DNA from: an uncultured Bacilli bacterium
GTDB taxonomy: Bacteria > Bacillota_I > Bacilli_A > RF39 > UBA660
Reading direction: 5' to 3'
Assembly: GCA_910584305.1 (NCBI GenBank)
Contig: CAJTZW010000004.1
Location: forward strand, 1-64,000
Length of the DNA: 64,000 bases
This document shows positions 7,840 through 16,237 of the stretch, piece after piece. Both the position numbers and the translations under genes were made by a program. How positions within the stretch are numbered: the first letter of the stretch is position 1; each line of letters starts with the position of its first letter. Under the pieces are notes generated by a model. It did no database searches. It worked only from the letters and a program-made list of their open reading frames with translations, and was not told the DNA's origin.

Positions 7840-9363
7840 ATGGTATTTGCAACGTTTACAATAGGAAAGAAAGAATATAGATACTCTTTATTGGATGATA
7901 AAGTATATTATAGTTATGAAAAAAATGGCAGAGTATATACAAATTTTACAGATAAAGAAATAGAAATGATGGATTATATTTTAACAAAGATTACCATTTC
8001 TAAAAATCCAATATATCATGTAAACTGTGGAAGTTTAGCATATCATGATAAGAAATTTCAGATGTTCTATGATAAAATCTCAGAACGAAAATTTGTCTAT
8101 GAAGTTATTGGAAATAAATATATAGATCCACTACCAAAAGATAATGCTTATCTTACAAATCAACTAAACTCTATGGTTCTAGCAAGTAAAAAGGAAGGCA
8201 GTAACTTGATAGAAACAAGTGAACAAAAAATGAAAATCCCAATAAAGTTAAAAAGAGGATTAACTACAGCTGGATTAATTGTTGAAGTTTCGGTAGCAGT
8301 GTTATGCCTATTAAAAACGTTTCCTGAAAATCCATATTTTTATTTCTTACATCAGAATCAAGAGTACAGCCTTCCTTATTCTTTTGAATTAATAGAAGAT
8401 GCACTTCGTAAAAATAAAAACTTATCAGAAAAAGAAAAGGAATTTGTGTATAGTCATATGAATATTTTAGAAGATAATCAAGAATATATTGATATGGCAG
8501 CAGTGATACATAATATAGAAAACTTATATATAGAATATGGTAAAGATCCAGATCAAATATGTATAGAAAAAAATGCTAGTGGATATTTCCGATATTTTGA
8601 TAGTAAAATTTATATTTCAGGTGCTACTTCATTTGAAGAAGTAATATCAGATTTAAAGTTAACAACAATCCTTTCACATGAAATAGGGCATGCCTTTACT
8701 CCAGCAGGTCCTAGTCTAGGGACTGGGCTTGTGGAGGCAGTAAACGAAACGATGAATTGTGAATATCATGAAAAATATTCCTCGGATGTGCATACATATG
8801 CATCACAACGTATATGTCTTTATGCATTGTGTGAAATATTAGGTACAGACAGCTTTAAGGTATTAAACTTTAGAAAGGATATTACACCCTTGATTCAGGA
8901 TTTGACAAATTTAATTGATGATGAAGATATGGCATACCAACTTATCAATAATATTGATAAGTTGGCAATTCAAAATGCGTATAGCGAGAGTCCAGAAGCA
9001 ATTAGAACTTTTATTTATGATAAGATTGGAGAATACTTTTATGCAAAATATGGATATGATATTACGCAAGATGAAATTATGATGGCATATTTTTCTAGTA
9101 GTGGCTTTGTAGATATTGACAATCATATTCAATTATCATATCTGGGAGAACCATATATATATGAGTTTACAATGTCAAAAGGATATTTTAGGGCTTCATA
9201 TATAGAGGGACATCCTAATGTTATCTGTTGTATTTATGAAAAAGTAGAAGAGAGTGAAGGGGATACTTTATATTTTCCTATTGATGCAGTAGAAATAACA
9301 TCAAGCAATCGAACTTCTTCTAAAGTAAAGATTAAATCTTTTGAAAACCGAATTGACAAATAA
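7840..9363 (+). CDS. Membrane-anchored zinc metallopeptidase (HEIGH), unknown family
   Basis: The 507-residue protein has a cytoplasmic N-terminal part of about 135 residues, one membrane helix (about 142-162) and a large outer domain. That domain carries HEIGH at residues 280-284 with Glu at 299 and 303, the gluzincin pattern for zinc binding (two His, a catalytic Glu and a downstream Glu). The substrate is unknown. The gene starts 5 bases after uvrC with an AAAGG ribosome site, so it is probably co-transcribed, though nothing links it to repair. The family is not one I can name. Confidence 0.6.
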   Translation: MVFATFTIGKKEYRYSLLDDKVYYSYEKNGRVYTNFTDKEIEMMDYILTKITISKNPIYHVNCGSLAYHDKKFQMFYDKISERKFVYEVIGNKYIDPLPKDNAYLTNQLNSMVLASKKEGSNLIETSEQKMKIPIKLKRGLTTAGLIVEVSVAVLCLLKTFPENPYFYFLHQNQEYSLPYSFELIEDALRKNKNLSEKEKEFVYSHMNILEDNQEYIDMAAVIHNIENLYIEYGKDPDQICIEKNASGYFRYFDSKIYISGATSFEEVISDLKLTTILSHEIGHAFTPAGPSLGTGLVEAVNETMNCEYHEKYSSDVHTYASQRICLYALCEILGTDSFKVLNFRKDITPLIQDLTNLIDDEDMAYQLINNIDKLAIQNAYSESPEAIRTFIYDKIGEYFYAKYGYDITQDEIMMAYFSSSGFVDIDNHIQLSYLGEPYIYEFTMSKGYFRASYIEGHPNVICCIYEKVEESEGDTLYFPIDAVEITSSNRTSSKVKIKSFENRIDK

Positions 9364-9381
9364 AAAATTAAATTATATACT
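9353..9381 (+). promoter_or_regulatory. SigA-type promoter at the end of the peptidase gene
   Basis: TTGACA and TATACT are separated by 17 bases. The predicted start near 9388 falls inside the hairpin that follows. Confidence 0.75.
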
Positions 9382-9383
9382 AT

Positions 9384-9403
9384 AACCTCGAAAAGAGGTT
9401 TTT
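9384..9403 (+). terminator. Small terminator-like hairpin whose 3' arm is a ribosome site
   Basis: AACCTC-GAAAA-GAGGTT is followed by TTT. The 3' arm contains the AGAGG ribosome site of the next gene. Read-through RNA would fold it. RNA from the local promoter starts inside the 5' arm and would leave the ribosome site open. Confidence 0.5.
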
Positions 9404-9406
9404 ATA

Positions 9407-10573
9407 ATGAGTATAACAATAAATAAATTTTTAGAATATTTAAAGGAATACAGTAAAGTAAGTAGCAAGGATTTAAAAAATAAGGATCTTAAGCTTGTTT
9501 ATGATTATGTCGATAGACAATATGCAACAAAGACATTAATACGTTTATTTAGTGTAGAAAAAGAGGATTGGGAAGAATATAGTGAGTTATATTATGATTT
9601 TGAGGGATTATCAAGATATTTAATAAAATCTCCGTTAAATACAAGAGAAAAATTTATGGTTATTTTACATCTCATTCAAAAAAATATTGCAACCGGAATA
9701 TTTCAAAAAGAAATTCAAGTGTTTGACCCTAGAAAAAATAAAGAATATGAATTTACATCATTAACAAAACAGCAAGTAGAAAATCTTTGGCTACAAAAAG
9801 AATATACAAAACTGCAACAGGCAGATAATTATATATTGACTGATAAACAAAAGCGTATAAAATCAGAATTATATGAATATGCAACAGAGTGTAAAATAGA
9901 CGCAAGTGACATTATACTCAATCACTCAAAAATTCAAGGGCATTATCTAGATAAAATAGAAACATATGATATGGATGATATAGATACTATCGTAGATACT
10001 TTAAAAGATATGAAAGTTAATGGTAATTTATGTGAGAATATTAAAAACATGCTAATAAAACAACTAGAAAAAAGAACAAAACGAAATGGAATTGGGAATT
10101 ATACGTCATTTAGAGTTTCACCAATATCTACAGTCATGCCAAAAAAAGAATATTATGCACTGAAAAAAGAGGTACAAGAATATGAGAATGCAATGAATGA
10201 AAATTATATGAGTGTATCTGATAGTATTCATTTAGTATATTTGTTACAACAATTAAATTATAAAGAAAATGAAATTAAAGATATATTGAAAAAAATAGAT
10301 AAGAAAAATAAGCAACAGAATTTCGATAAAATAAATCCAATTGTGCAATATAATGACCTTTATAATAAATTAAAATTTTATAGCGATAAAGGGTATGGTA
10401 TAGAAAAACTAAAAGAGTTAGAAGGATATTTTCAGGAAATTTTTATTGTGAATGATGAAGAATATGCAACTTATAAAGGATGGCTTGCAGAAACTTTACA
10501 AACTACACTAGAAATCATTCCAAACGATTACGAATATGAATTACAAGAGGCAGCAACATATATAAAAAAATGA
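9407..10573 (+). CDS. Unknown soluble protein
   Basis: The 388-residue protein is acidic, helical and lysine-rich, without a signal peptide or membrane helix. I recognise no family or motif. It has its own promoter, and its AGAGG ribosome site lies in a small hairpin 8 bases upstream. It lies between the metallopeptidase gene and rpsO, and is probably lineage-specific. Confidence 0.5.
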   Translation: MSITINKFLEYLKEYSKVSSKDLKNKDLKLVYDYVDRQYATKTLIRLFSVEKEDWEEYSELYYDFEGLSRYLIKSPLNTREKFMVILHLIQKNIATGIFQKEIQVFDPRKNKEYEFTSLTKQQVENLWLQKEYTKLQQADNYILTDKQKRIKSELYEYATECKIDASDIILNHSKIQGHYLDKIETYDMDDIDTIVDTLKDMKVNGNLCENIKNMLIKQLEKRTKRNGIGNYTSFRVSPISTVMPKKEYYALKKEVQEYENAMNENYMSVSDSIHLVYLLQQLNYKENEIKDILKKIDKKNKQQNFDKINPIVQYNDLYNKLKFYSDKGYGIEKLKELEGYFQEIFIVNDEEYATYKGWLAETLQTTLEIIPNDYEYELQEAATYIKK

Positions 10574-10582
10574 AAATAGTAG

Positions 10583-10611
10583 TTGCAATCACATAAAATA
10601 TAGTGTATATT
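10583..10611 (+). promoter_or_regulatory. rpsO promoter
   Basis: TTGCAA and TATATT are separated by 17 bases, giving a predicted start near 10618, exactly where the structured leader begins. Confidence 0.7.
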
Positions 10612-10617
10612 ATTAAT

Positions 10618-10692
10618 GTACTTATTCGTGGAATTAAGAGTCTCCGACTTTCTTCTAGGAATAAGCGAATATGATTGAAAGGAGAAAATATC
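10618..10692 (+). promoter_or_regulatory. Structured rpsO leader, candidate S15 autoregulatory site
   Basis: CTTATTC (10621-10627) pairs with GAATAAG (10659-10665), enclosing an inner AGTC-TCC-GACT hairpin. The element ends just before the AAAGGAG ribosome site. In Bacillota, S15 commonly binds its own mRNA leader. That function is inferred here from position and fold. Confidence 0.5.
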
Positions 10693-10962
10693 ATGGCTTT
10701 AACAAAAGAAATGAAACAAGAAATCATTAAGAAGTATGCTACACATGAAGGAGATACAGGTTCGCCTGAAGTACAAATTGCAATTCTTACAGCAGAAATT
10801 AATGAATTGACAGAACATTTAAAGGAACATAAACATGATCATCATTCAAGAAGAGGATTACTTAAAAAAGTAGGTCAAAGACGTAGTTTACAAAGATATT
10901 TATTAAAAACAGATGTAACTCGTTATAGAAACTTGATTGCTAGTTTAGGTTTAAGAAAATAA
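10693..10962 (+). CDS. rpsO: 30S ribosomal protein S15
   Basis: S15 binds the central domain of 16S rRNA early in 30S assembly. The 89 residues equal the usual length and carry the family signatures GDTGSPEVQIAILTAEINELTEHLK, HDHHSRRGLLKKVGQRR and LIASLGLRK. The start is ATG with AAAGGAG 8 bases upstream. A TTG 18 bases earlier overlaps that site and is rejected. rpsO followed by pnp is a classic conserved order; here a terminator-like hairpin separates them. Confidence 0.97.
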   Translation: MALTKEMKQEIIKKYATHEGDTGSPEVQIAILTAEINELTEHLKEHKHDHHSRRGLLKKVGQRRSLQRYLLKTDVTRYRNLIASLGLRK

Positions 10963-10973
10963 TAAATACAGTA

Positions 10974-11000
10974 GGCACTTATTTTTAAGTGTCTTTATTT
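10974..11000 (+). terminator. Terminator/attenuator between rpsO and pnp
   Basis: GGCACTTA-TTTT-TAAGTGTC is followed by TTTATTTTT. I see no clear promoter between it and pnp, so partial read-through is likely. Confidence 0.75.
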
Positions 11001-11027
11001 TTATAAGAAGAATAATGGAGGTAAACA

Positions 11028-13166
11028 ATGAAAAAAGTATTTGAATTAGATTTTAGAGGAAGAAAATTAGTAGTAGAGCATGGAGAACTTGCAAAACAAG
11101 CAGATGGTGCTGTACTTGTTAGATATGGGGATACTGTTATTTTAACAGCTGTTGTTGTTTCCAAAACAGCCAATTTACTTTCTGATTTTTTCCCATTAAC
11201 AGTTTTATACCAAGAAAAGTTATACTCAGTAGGAAAAATTCCTGGTGGATTTATTAAAAGAGAGGGACGTCCTACAGAAAATGCGACCCTAGCAGCCCGT
11301 ATGATTGACCGTCCAATGCGTCCGATGTTTAAAGAAGGGTTTAAAAATGAAGTACAAATTATCAATACAGTACTTTCAGTAGACCAAGATAACTCACCAG
11401 AAATAGCAGCAATGTTTGGTTCTAGTTTGTCAACTTCTATTAGTAAAATCCCATTTGACGGACCAATTGCAGGCGTAAAGGTGGGAAGAATTAATGGAGA
11501 ATTTATTATCAATCCAACCAAAGAACAAGCTGAATTATCAGATATTGATTTGACAGTGGCAGGTACCAAAGATGCGATTAATATGGTAGAAGCAGGTGCA
11601 AAAGAAGTTAGTGAAGAAGATATGTTGGAAGCCTTAATGTTTGGACACGAGGCAATTAAAGAACTTGTAGCATTTGAAGAAGAAATTATTGCCGAAATTG
11701 GCGAAGAAGACATGGAATACGAAGTTCTAGAAATTACAGATGAACTAAAACAAGAAATTTATAATCTAGCATCTGAAAAATTAAATGTAGCAATGCGCAT
11801 TCCAGATAAATTAGAAAAATACGCTGCTATAGATAAAGTAAAAGAAGATGTTGTTACCTTGTATGAAGAAAAAAGTATAGATTTAAAAGAATTAGAACAA
11901 AAAGAAATTATAACCAAAGTAAAATTAATCCTTGAAAGCATTGAATATGAGATATTTAGAAATATTGTTGTAAAAGAGAAAACAAGAGCCGATGGAAGAG
12001 CGATGAATGAGATTCGTCCACTTTCAACCGATATTGATTTACTTCCAAGAACACATGGCTCTGCTTTATTTACAAGAGGGCAAACCCAAGCCCTAGGCGT
12101 TGTTACACTGGGAGCCTTAGGGGAACATCAAATCTTAGATGGACTTTCTATTGAAGATGAAAAAAGATTTATGTTACATTATAACTTTCCTCAATTCTCT
12201 GTAGGAGAGACAGGAAGATATGGAGCACCTGGAAGAAGGGAAATTGGGCATGGAGCTTTAGGAGAAAGAGCCCTTTCACAAGTAATACCAAGTGAAGAAG
12301 AATTTCCATATACAATTCGTGTAGTATCTGAAATTCTAGAATCCAATGGTTCTTCTAGTCAAGCAAGTATTTGCGCAGGTTGTATGGCCTTGATGGCTGC
12401 AGGAGTTCCAATTAAAGCACCAGTTGCGGGAATTGCAATGGGATTAATTACAAATGAAAATGAATATACAATTCTTACTGATATTCAAGGAATGGAAGAC
12501 CATTTAGGAGATATGGATTTTAAAGTAGCTGGAACAAGAGAAGGGATTTGTGCTCTTCAAATGGATATTAAAATAAAAGGAATTACAAAACAAATATTAA
12601 GGGAAGCACTTGCGCAAGCCCGTGAAGCTAGAATGAAAATCTTAGATGTAATGCAAGAACAAATTCCTGAACCAAGAAAAGAAGTAAGTAAGTACGCACC
12701 AAAAACAATGACATTCTATATCAATCCAAATCGTATTAAAGAAGTCATTGGTAAAGGTGGAGAAATGATAACTAAAATTATTTTAGAAGCAAGTCATGTA
12801 AATGCTGTAACAGATGTCAATGCTGTTAAAGTAGATCTTGAAGATGATGGAAGGGTTATCATTTACCATAGTGATCAAGAAATCATTGATACAACTGCAC
12901 AAATGATTAAGGATGTTGTTAGAGAAGTAGAAGATGGAGTAATCTATACTGGAAAAGTTACGAAAGTAGAAGACTTTGGTTGTTTTGTAGAATTATGGCC
13001 AGGTTGTGAGGGACTTGTCCATGTATCACATTTAGCAAAAGAACGGGTTGAAAAACCAAGCGATGTAGTAAAAGTAGGCAACGAAATTACAGTGAAGTCA
13101 CTCGGATATGACAAACGTGGAAGATTAAATTTATCTAGAAAAGAAGCTTTGATAGAGAATAAGTAA
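11028..13166 (+). CDS. pnp: Polyribonucleotide nucleotidyltransferase (PNPase)
   Basis: PNPase degrades RNA 3' to 5' using phosphate and is part of the RNA turnover machinery. The 712 residues cover two RNase PH domains (first with KIPGGFIKREGRPTE, second with LFTRGQTQALGVVTLG and the IQGMEDHLGDMDFKVAGT catalytic block), a KH domain (IKEVIGKGGEMITKI, near residue 566) and an S1 domain (YTGKVTKVEDFGCFVEL). The start has GGAGG 8 bases upstream. The gene ends in a long bidirectional terminator. Confidence 0.97.
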   Translation: MKKVFELDFRGRKLVVEHGELAKQADGAVLVRYGDTVILTAVVVSKTANLLSDFFPLTVLYQEKLYSVGKIPGGFIKREGRPTENATLAARMIDRPMRPMFKEGFKNEVQIINTVLSVDQDNSPEIAAMFGSSLSTSISKIPFDGPIAGVKVGRINGEFIINPTKEQAELSDIDLTVAGTKDAINMVEAGAKEVSEEDMLEALMFGHEAIKELVAFEEEIIAEIGEEDMEYEVLEITDELKQEIYNLASEKLNVAMRIPDKLEKYAAIDKVKEDVVTLYEEKSIDLKELEQKEIITKVKLILESIEYEIFRNIVVKEKTRADGRAMNEIRPLSTDIDLLPRTHGSALFTRGQTQALGVVTLGALGEHQILDGLSIEDEKRFMLHYNFPQFSVGETGRYGAPGRREIGHGALGERALSQVIPSEEEFPYTIRVVSEILESNGSSSQASICAGCMALMAAGVPIKAPVAGIAMGLITNENEYTILTDIQGMEDHLGDMDFKVAGTREGICALQMDIKIKGITKQILREALAQAREARMKILDVMQEQIPEPRKEVSKYAPKTMTFYINPNRIKEVIGKGGEMITKIILEASHVNAVTDVNAVKVDLEDDGRVIIYHSDQEIIDTTAQMIKDVVREVEDGVIYTGKVTKVEDFGCFVELWPGCEGLVHVSHLAKERVEKPSDVVKVGNEITVKSLGYDKRGRLNLSRKEALIENK

Positions 13167-13168
13167 CA

Positions 13169-13203
13169 AAAAAACTAATATCGTAATTTGATATTAGTTT
13201 TTT
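13169..13203. terminator. Bidirectional terminator, pnp and hit
   Basis: AAAAAACTAATATC pairs with GATATTAGTTTTTT (14-bp stem, 7-base loop), with T-runs in both directions. The hit stop codon lies in the right arm. Confidence 0.9.
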
Positions 13204-13562
13204 GCAAGCTTTTCAAAAACATCTTCTACAGGTTGTAAGTGAGAATTCTTGTTATAATAAGGTTTTATGTGCAAGTGATAATGTTTTACTTCCTGAACAT
13301 CCCCATTATTTTGAATAAAAGTAATCCCATCACAATGCAACTTATTCTCTAATTTTGTCTTAATCTCTCTTGCAACATCAAAAATATGCATTAATGTCTC
13401 ATTATCTATATCCATAATATCTGTATAGTGCTTTTTTGGAATAAGCAAAGTATGACCATTGCTATCTGGGTTAATATCTAAAAAAGCCAAAATAGTATCA
13501 TCTTCATAGAGTTTATAGCAAGGAATCTCTCCATTTATAATTTTACAAAAAATACAATTCAT
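13194..13562 (-). CDS. HIT family nucleotide-binding hydrolase
   Basis: HIT proteins hydrolyse or transfer nucleoside monophosphates from dinucleotides and adenylated compounds. The 122 residues show CIFCKIINGEIP at the start, HTLLIPKKHY, and the histidine triad HYHLHIKP (His94, 96, 98). It is slightly shorter than B. subtilis Hit (about 145). AGGAGGG precedes the ATG by 6 bases. Its promoter is on the T-rich side of the terminator of the upstream kinase-like gene. Confidence 0.92.
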   Translation of the reverse strand: MNCIFCKIINGEIPCYKLYEDDTILAFLDINPDSNGHTLLIPKKHYTDIMDIDNETLMHIFDVAREIKTKLENKLHCDGITFIQNNGDVQEVKHYHLHIKPYYNKNSHLQPVEDVFEKLAKN

Positions 13563-13580
13563 TTTATCCCTCCTAGTATG

Positions 13581-13586
13581 ATTATA
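13581..13586 (-). promoter_or_regulatory. Extended -10 element for the HIT gene
   Basis: Read on the minus strand, TGC-TATAAT lies right after the T-run of the terminator of the kinase-like gene. No good -35 box is seen. Confidence 0.5.
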
Positions 13587-13598
13587 GCAAAAATAAAA

Positions 13599-13615
13599 AA
13601 AGAGTAAAACTCTTT
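13599..13615 (-). terminator. Terminator of the kinase-like gene
   Basis: On the minus strand AAAGAG-TTTTA-CTCTTT is followed by a T-rich tract. Confidence 0.65.
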
Positions 13616-13623
13616 CTCGTGAA

Positions 13624-13677
13624 TATCTGCGAATATTCTATTTTATCTTGTTCCATATTATAGAAAATATTCAGATA
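13624..13677. repeat. Imperfect 18-base inverted repeat
   Basis: The arms (13624-13641 and 13660-13677) share TATCTG, AATATT and TCTAT with a 2-base offset. The repeat lies between the stop of the kinase-like gene and its terminator, giving a long 3' stem-loop of unknown role. Confidence 0.5.
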
Positions 13678-13679
13678 AA

Positions 13680-14561
13680 TTATATATAGTTTAAATTTTT
13701 AACTTTAGCAAATACCTTAATGTTTGCACGCTCAATATGCTTTGGAATTTCATTTAATAAAGGCACAGGAGAAGTATTTTTCTTTAATGTATATAAATTA
13801 GCAAAATAATCTATTAATTCAGTACCAATACCACAATCCTTTAAATATTGTAGATAATCATATAAATCATCAATCAATAATTTATATACCTTTCCTTGAC
13901 CGATAGTATTTAAAATCATAGTGGCATAACAATACCAATCTGTATTGTAATTTGCAATTGGATCATCATTTTCGTCCATTGGATATTTTTGTTCTAAATC
14001 ATATAATTTCTCATTAAAACTGCAATAGCGGATAGAGTATGTTTCGTTATTGCCAATTTTACAACCGTCTAAATCAACTCCATATAAAGTCTTATCATCA
14101 TAATGATAAACAAAGTTTGATTCATGAATATCACCTAGGAAAAAATTAATATGAGGGTCAACATGATGTACAGCCTGAATGATTTTACCACTTGATTTGA
14201 GTAATTTTATTTTTTCTTCCATGTCGATATTTTTATCATACAAAAGGGTTGAAAGATTTACGTTATTTTTGAGAAATCTCATTATAAATCCTGATAATAC
14301 ATTATCAATAGAGACTAGCTTTTCTGGTAATATTAATTGTGGAATGTTAATTTGTTCCTTATAATGTAGTAATAGAGATATGGTCAATAATTTATTCCCT
14401 ATATATTGGGAATCATCTGCCCTAAAATATTTTTTTAATAGCATATCCTGATTTAAATAGCGATAAAAATAAAGTTGTGATTCAATAGCAGTAACTTCTT
14501 TTGGAAGTTCATAAAGAGATAACTTATTAAATTGGTTACTGGTAAAGTTCCTAATTTCCAT
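13680..14561 (-). CDS. Protein kinase-like fold protein
   Basis: The C-terminal part of this 293-residue protein has LGDIHESNFVYHYDD followed by LYGVDLDGCKIG. These correspond to the catalytic HxDxxxxN-type loop and the metal-binding DxD/DFG segment of the protein kinase / aminoglycoside phosphotransferase fold. The N-terminal lobe is divergent, without an obvious glycine loop. Substrate and activity are unknown. The start is the ATG with AAAGGGG 7 bases upstream; a longer in-frame start 54 bases earlier lacks such a site. The gene is transcribed away from sufC. Confidence 0.6.
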   Translation of the reverse strand: MEIRNFTSNQFNKLSLYELPKEVTAIESQLYFYRYLNQDMLLKKYFRADDSQYIGNKLLTISLLLHYKEQINIPQLILPEKLVSIDNVLSGFIMRFLKNNVNLSTLLYDKNIDMEEKIKLLKSSGKIIQAVHHVDPHINFFLGDIHESNFVYHYDDKTLYGVDLDGCKIGNNETYSIRYCSFNEKLYDLEQKYPMDENDDPIANYNTDWYCYATMILNTIGQGKVYKLLIDDLYDYLQYLKDCGIGTELIDYFANLYTLKKNTSPVPLLNEIPKHIERANIKVFAKVKNLNYI

Positions 14562-14691
14562 ATAATAACCCCTTTCATTGGAGCATATATTATCATAATT
14601 AAATAAAAAAATCAAATTTTAAATAATACTGTACATAAAATATAGTTAAATCTATATTTTTTTGATACAATAAAATGGTGGAGATGATAGA

Positions 14692-15450
14692 ATGCATAGT
14701 TTAAAGATTAAAGACTTAGTAGTTGATATAGACAATAAGAGAATACTAGATGGATTGAATTTAGAAATTCATACAGGAGAAATTCATGCGATTATGGGGC
14801 CAAATGGTACAGGTAAATCGACTTTATCTAAGGTAATTATGGGAGATGATACTTACACAGTAGTCAGTGGAAGCATATACTATGATGACACAGAAATAAA
14901 TGAAATGACAGTTGATGAAAGAGCAAGACTAGGAATCTTTTTAGGAATGCAGATGCCAATTGAAATAGAAGGTGTAACCAATGCGGATTTTTTAAGAACA
15001 GCTCTTCATACAAAGCAGGAAAATGAATTCAAACTGATGCCTTTTATCAAGAATATTAATGCAGCTTGTGAACAATTAAAAATGGATAAAGATATGATTC
15101 ATAGAGGTATTAATAAAGGATTTTCTGGAGGAGAACGAAAGAAAAATGAAATTCTACAGATGTATATGTTAAAACCAAACATGGTATTGCTTGATGAAAT
15201 TGATTCAGGACTTGATGTAGATAGTTTGAAGATTGTAGGTGAAAATGTTACAAAGTACTATGAAGAAAATGAATGTGGTGTATTATTAGTTACACATTAC
15301 CAAAGATTACTTGATTATATTAAACCCAACTTTGTACATATAATGATGAATGGTAGAATCGTTGTAAGTGGAGACCAATCTTTGGTGCAAAAAATAGAGG
15401 CAGAAGGATACGAAAATCTAATTAAAGAAGGAGATCCTTCTAATGAATAA
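14692..15450 (+). CDS. sufC: Fe-S cluster assembly ATPase SufC
   Basis: SufC is the ABC-type ATPase that drives the Suf iron-sulphur scaffold. The 252 residues contain Walker A GPNGTGKST (near residue 36), the SufC-type signature SGGERKKNEILQM, Walker B MVLLDEIDSGLDVD and the switch histidine in VTHYQRLL. GGTGGAG lies upstream of the ATG. A -10-like TACAAT is seen at 14666-14671 but the -35 is weak. The 3' end overlaps the next gene by 8 bases. Confidence 0.95.
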   Translation: MHSLKIKDLVVDIDNKRILDGLNLEIHTGEIHAIMGPNGTGKSTLSKVIMGDDTYTVVSGSIYYDDTEINEMTVDERARLGIFLGMQMPIEIEGVTNADFLRTALHTKQENEFKLMPFIKNINAACEQLKMDKDMIHRGINKGFSGGERKKNEILQMYMLKPNMVLLDEIDSGLDVDSLKIVGENVTKYYEENECGVLLVTHYQRLLDYIKPNFVHIMMNGRIVVSGDQSLVQKIEAEGYENLIKEGDPSNE

Positions 15451-16234
15451 AATTAGGGTTATAGATGAACAAGTATTATTTGATGAAAGTGATGACAAAA
15501 TTGAGGTAACATTATCTGACAAATTAGATATATTTGACATTATTAAACTAAATATTAAGGTTGTGCAAAGTACTGATATCGAGATATATTATGAGAGTGA
15601 AACAGAATCAAAACTAGATGTTATAATCGAAATCAAAGAAGATGTTATCTGTAATTTATATGAATTAAAAAAAGAAAATGCAGTTAAGATTCAATATAAA
15701 TATTATCTAGAGAAAAATGCAGAGTTACAAGTTCATAAATTTTATAATTGTAATATTGTAAAAGAATTAGATATTATAGAATTAAATGGAGAAAGTGCAA
15801 GTATTGTATATAAATTTCATACAATTAGTACAGATACACAAAAGTATGATGTATTGGTATACCATAATAGTAGTCGTACAAGAAGTCAGATTATGAATAA
15901 AGGTGTCAATATCAAAAATGGTAGTTTAGCATTTAATGTAACAGGGGTAGTATATAATGGTATTGTAGACTGTGAAGTAGACCAAAACAATCGGATTATT
16001 ACCATGAACGAAAATCTTTGTAATATTAATCCAAATTTACTAATTGAAGAAAATGATGTTATTGCAAACCATGCAGCTTTAATTGGTAAGTTTGATGAGG
16101 AGCAGATTTTCTATCTTATGAGTAGAGGCATTCCAAAAGAAGAAGCAATTCGATTACTTACAAGAGGATTTCTACAAGATGAAACTACCTATCAAGAAGA
16201 AATTCAAGAGATTATAGATACATACTGGAGGTGA
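15443..16234 (+). CDS. sufD: Short SufB/SufD-family scaffold protein
   Basis: The C-terminal part matches the SufBD core: NGIVDCEVDQNNRIITMNENLCNINPNLLIEENDVIANHAALIG, then FYLMSRGIPKEEAIRLLTRGFL. With 263 residues it is far shorter than B. subtilis SufD (about 437) or SufB (about 465); the N-terminal helical region is missing. Its role should be scaffold for Fe-S assembly with SufC. The GAAGGAG ribosome site sits in a small palindrome (AGAAGGAGATCCTTCT) at the end of sufC, which suggests translational coupling. No second SufB-type gene is in the window. Confidence 0.85.
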   Translation: MNKIRVIDEQVLFDESDDKIEVTLSDKLDIFDIIKLNIKVVQSTDIEIYYESETESKLDVIIEIKEDVICNLYELKKENAVKIQYKYYLEKNAELQVHKFYNCNIVKELDIIELNGESASIVYKFHTISTDTQKYDVLVYHNSSRTRSQIMNKGVNIKNGSLAFNVTGVVYNGIVDCEVDQNNRIITMNENLCNINPNLLIEENDVIANHAALIGKFDEEQIFYLMSRGIPKEEAIRLLTRGFLQDETTYQEEIQEIIDTYWR

Positions 16235-16237
16235 AAT

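Noticed and set aside
10985..11713. 242-codon open frame on the minus strand
   Set aside because: It lies within pnp, is serine- and isoleucine-rich from reversed pnp codons, and has no ribosome site.
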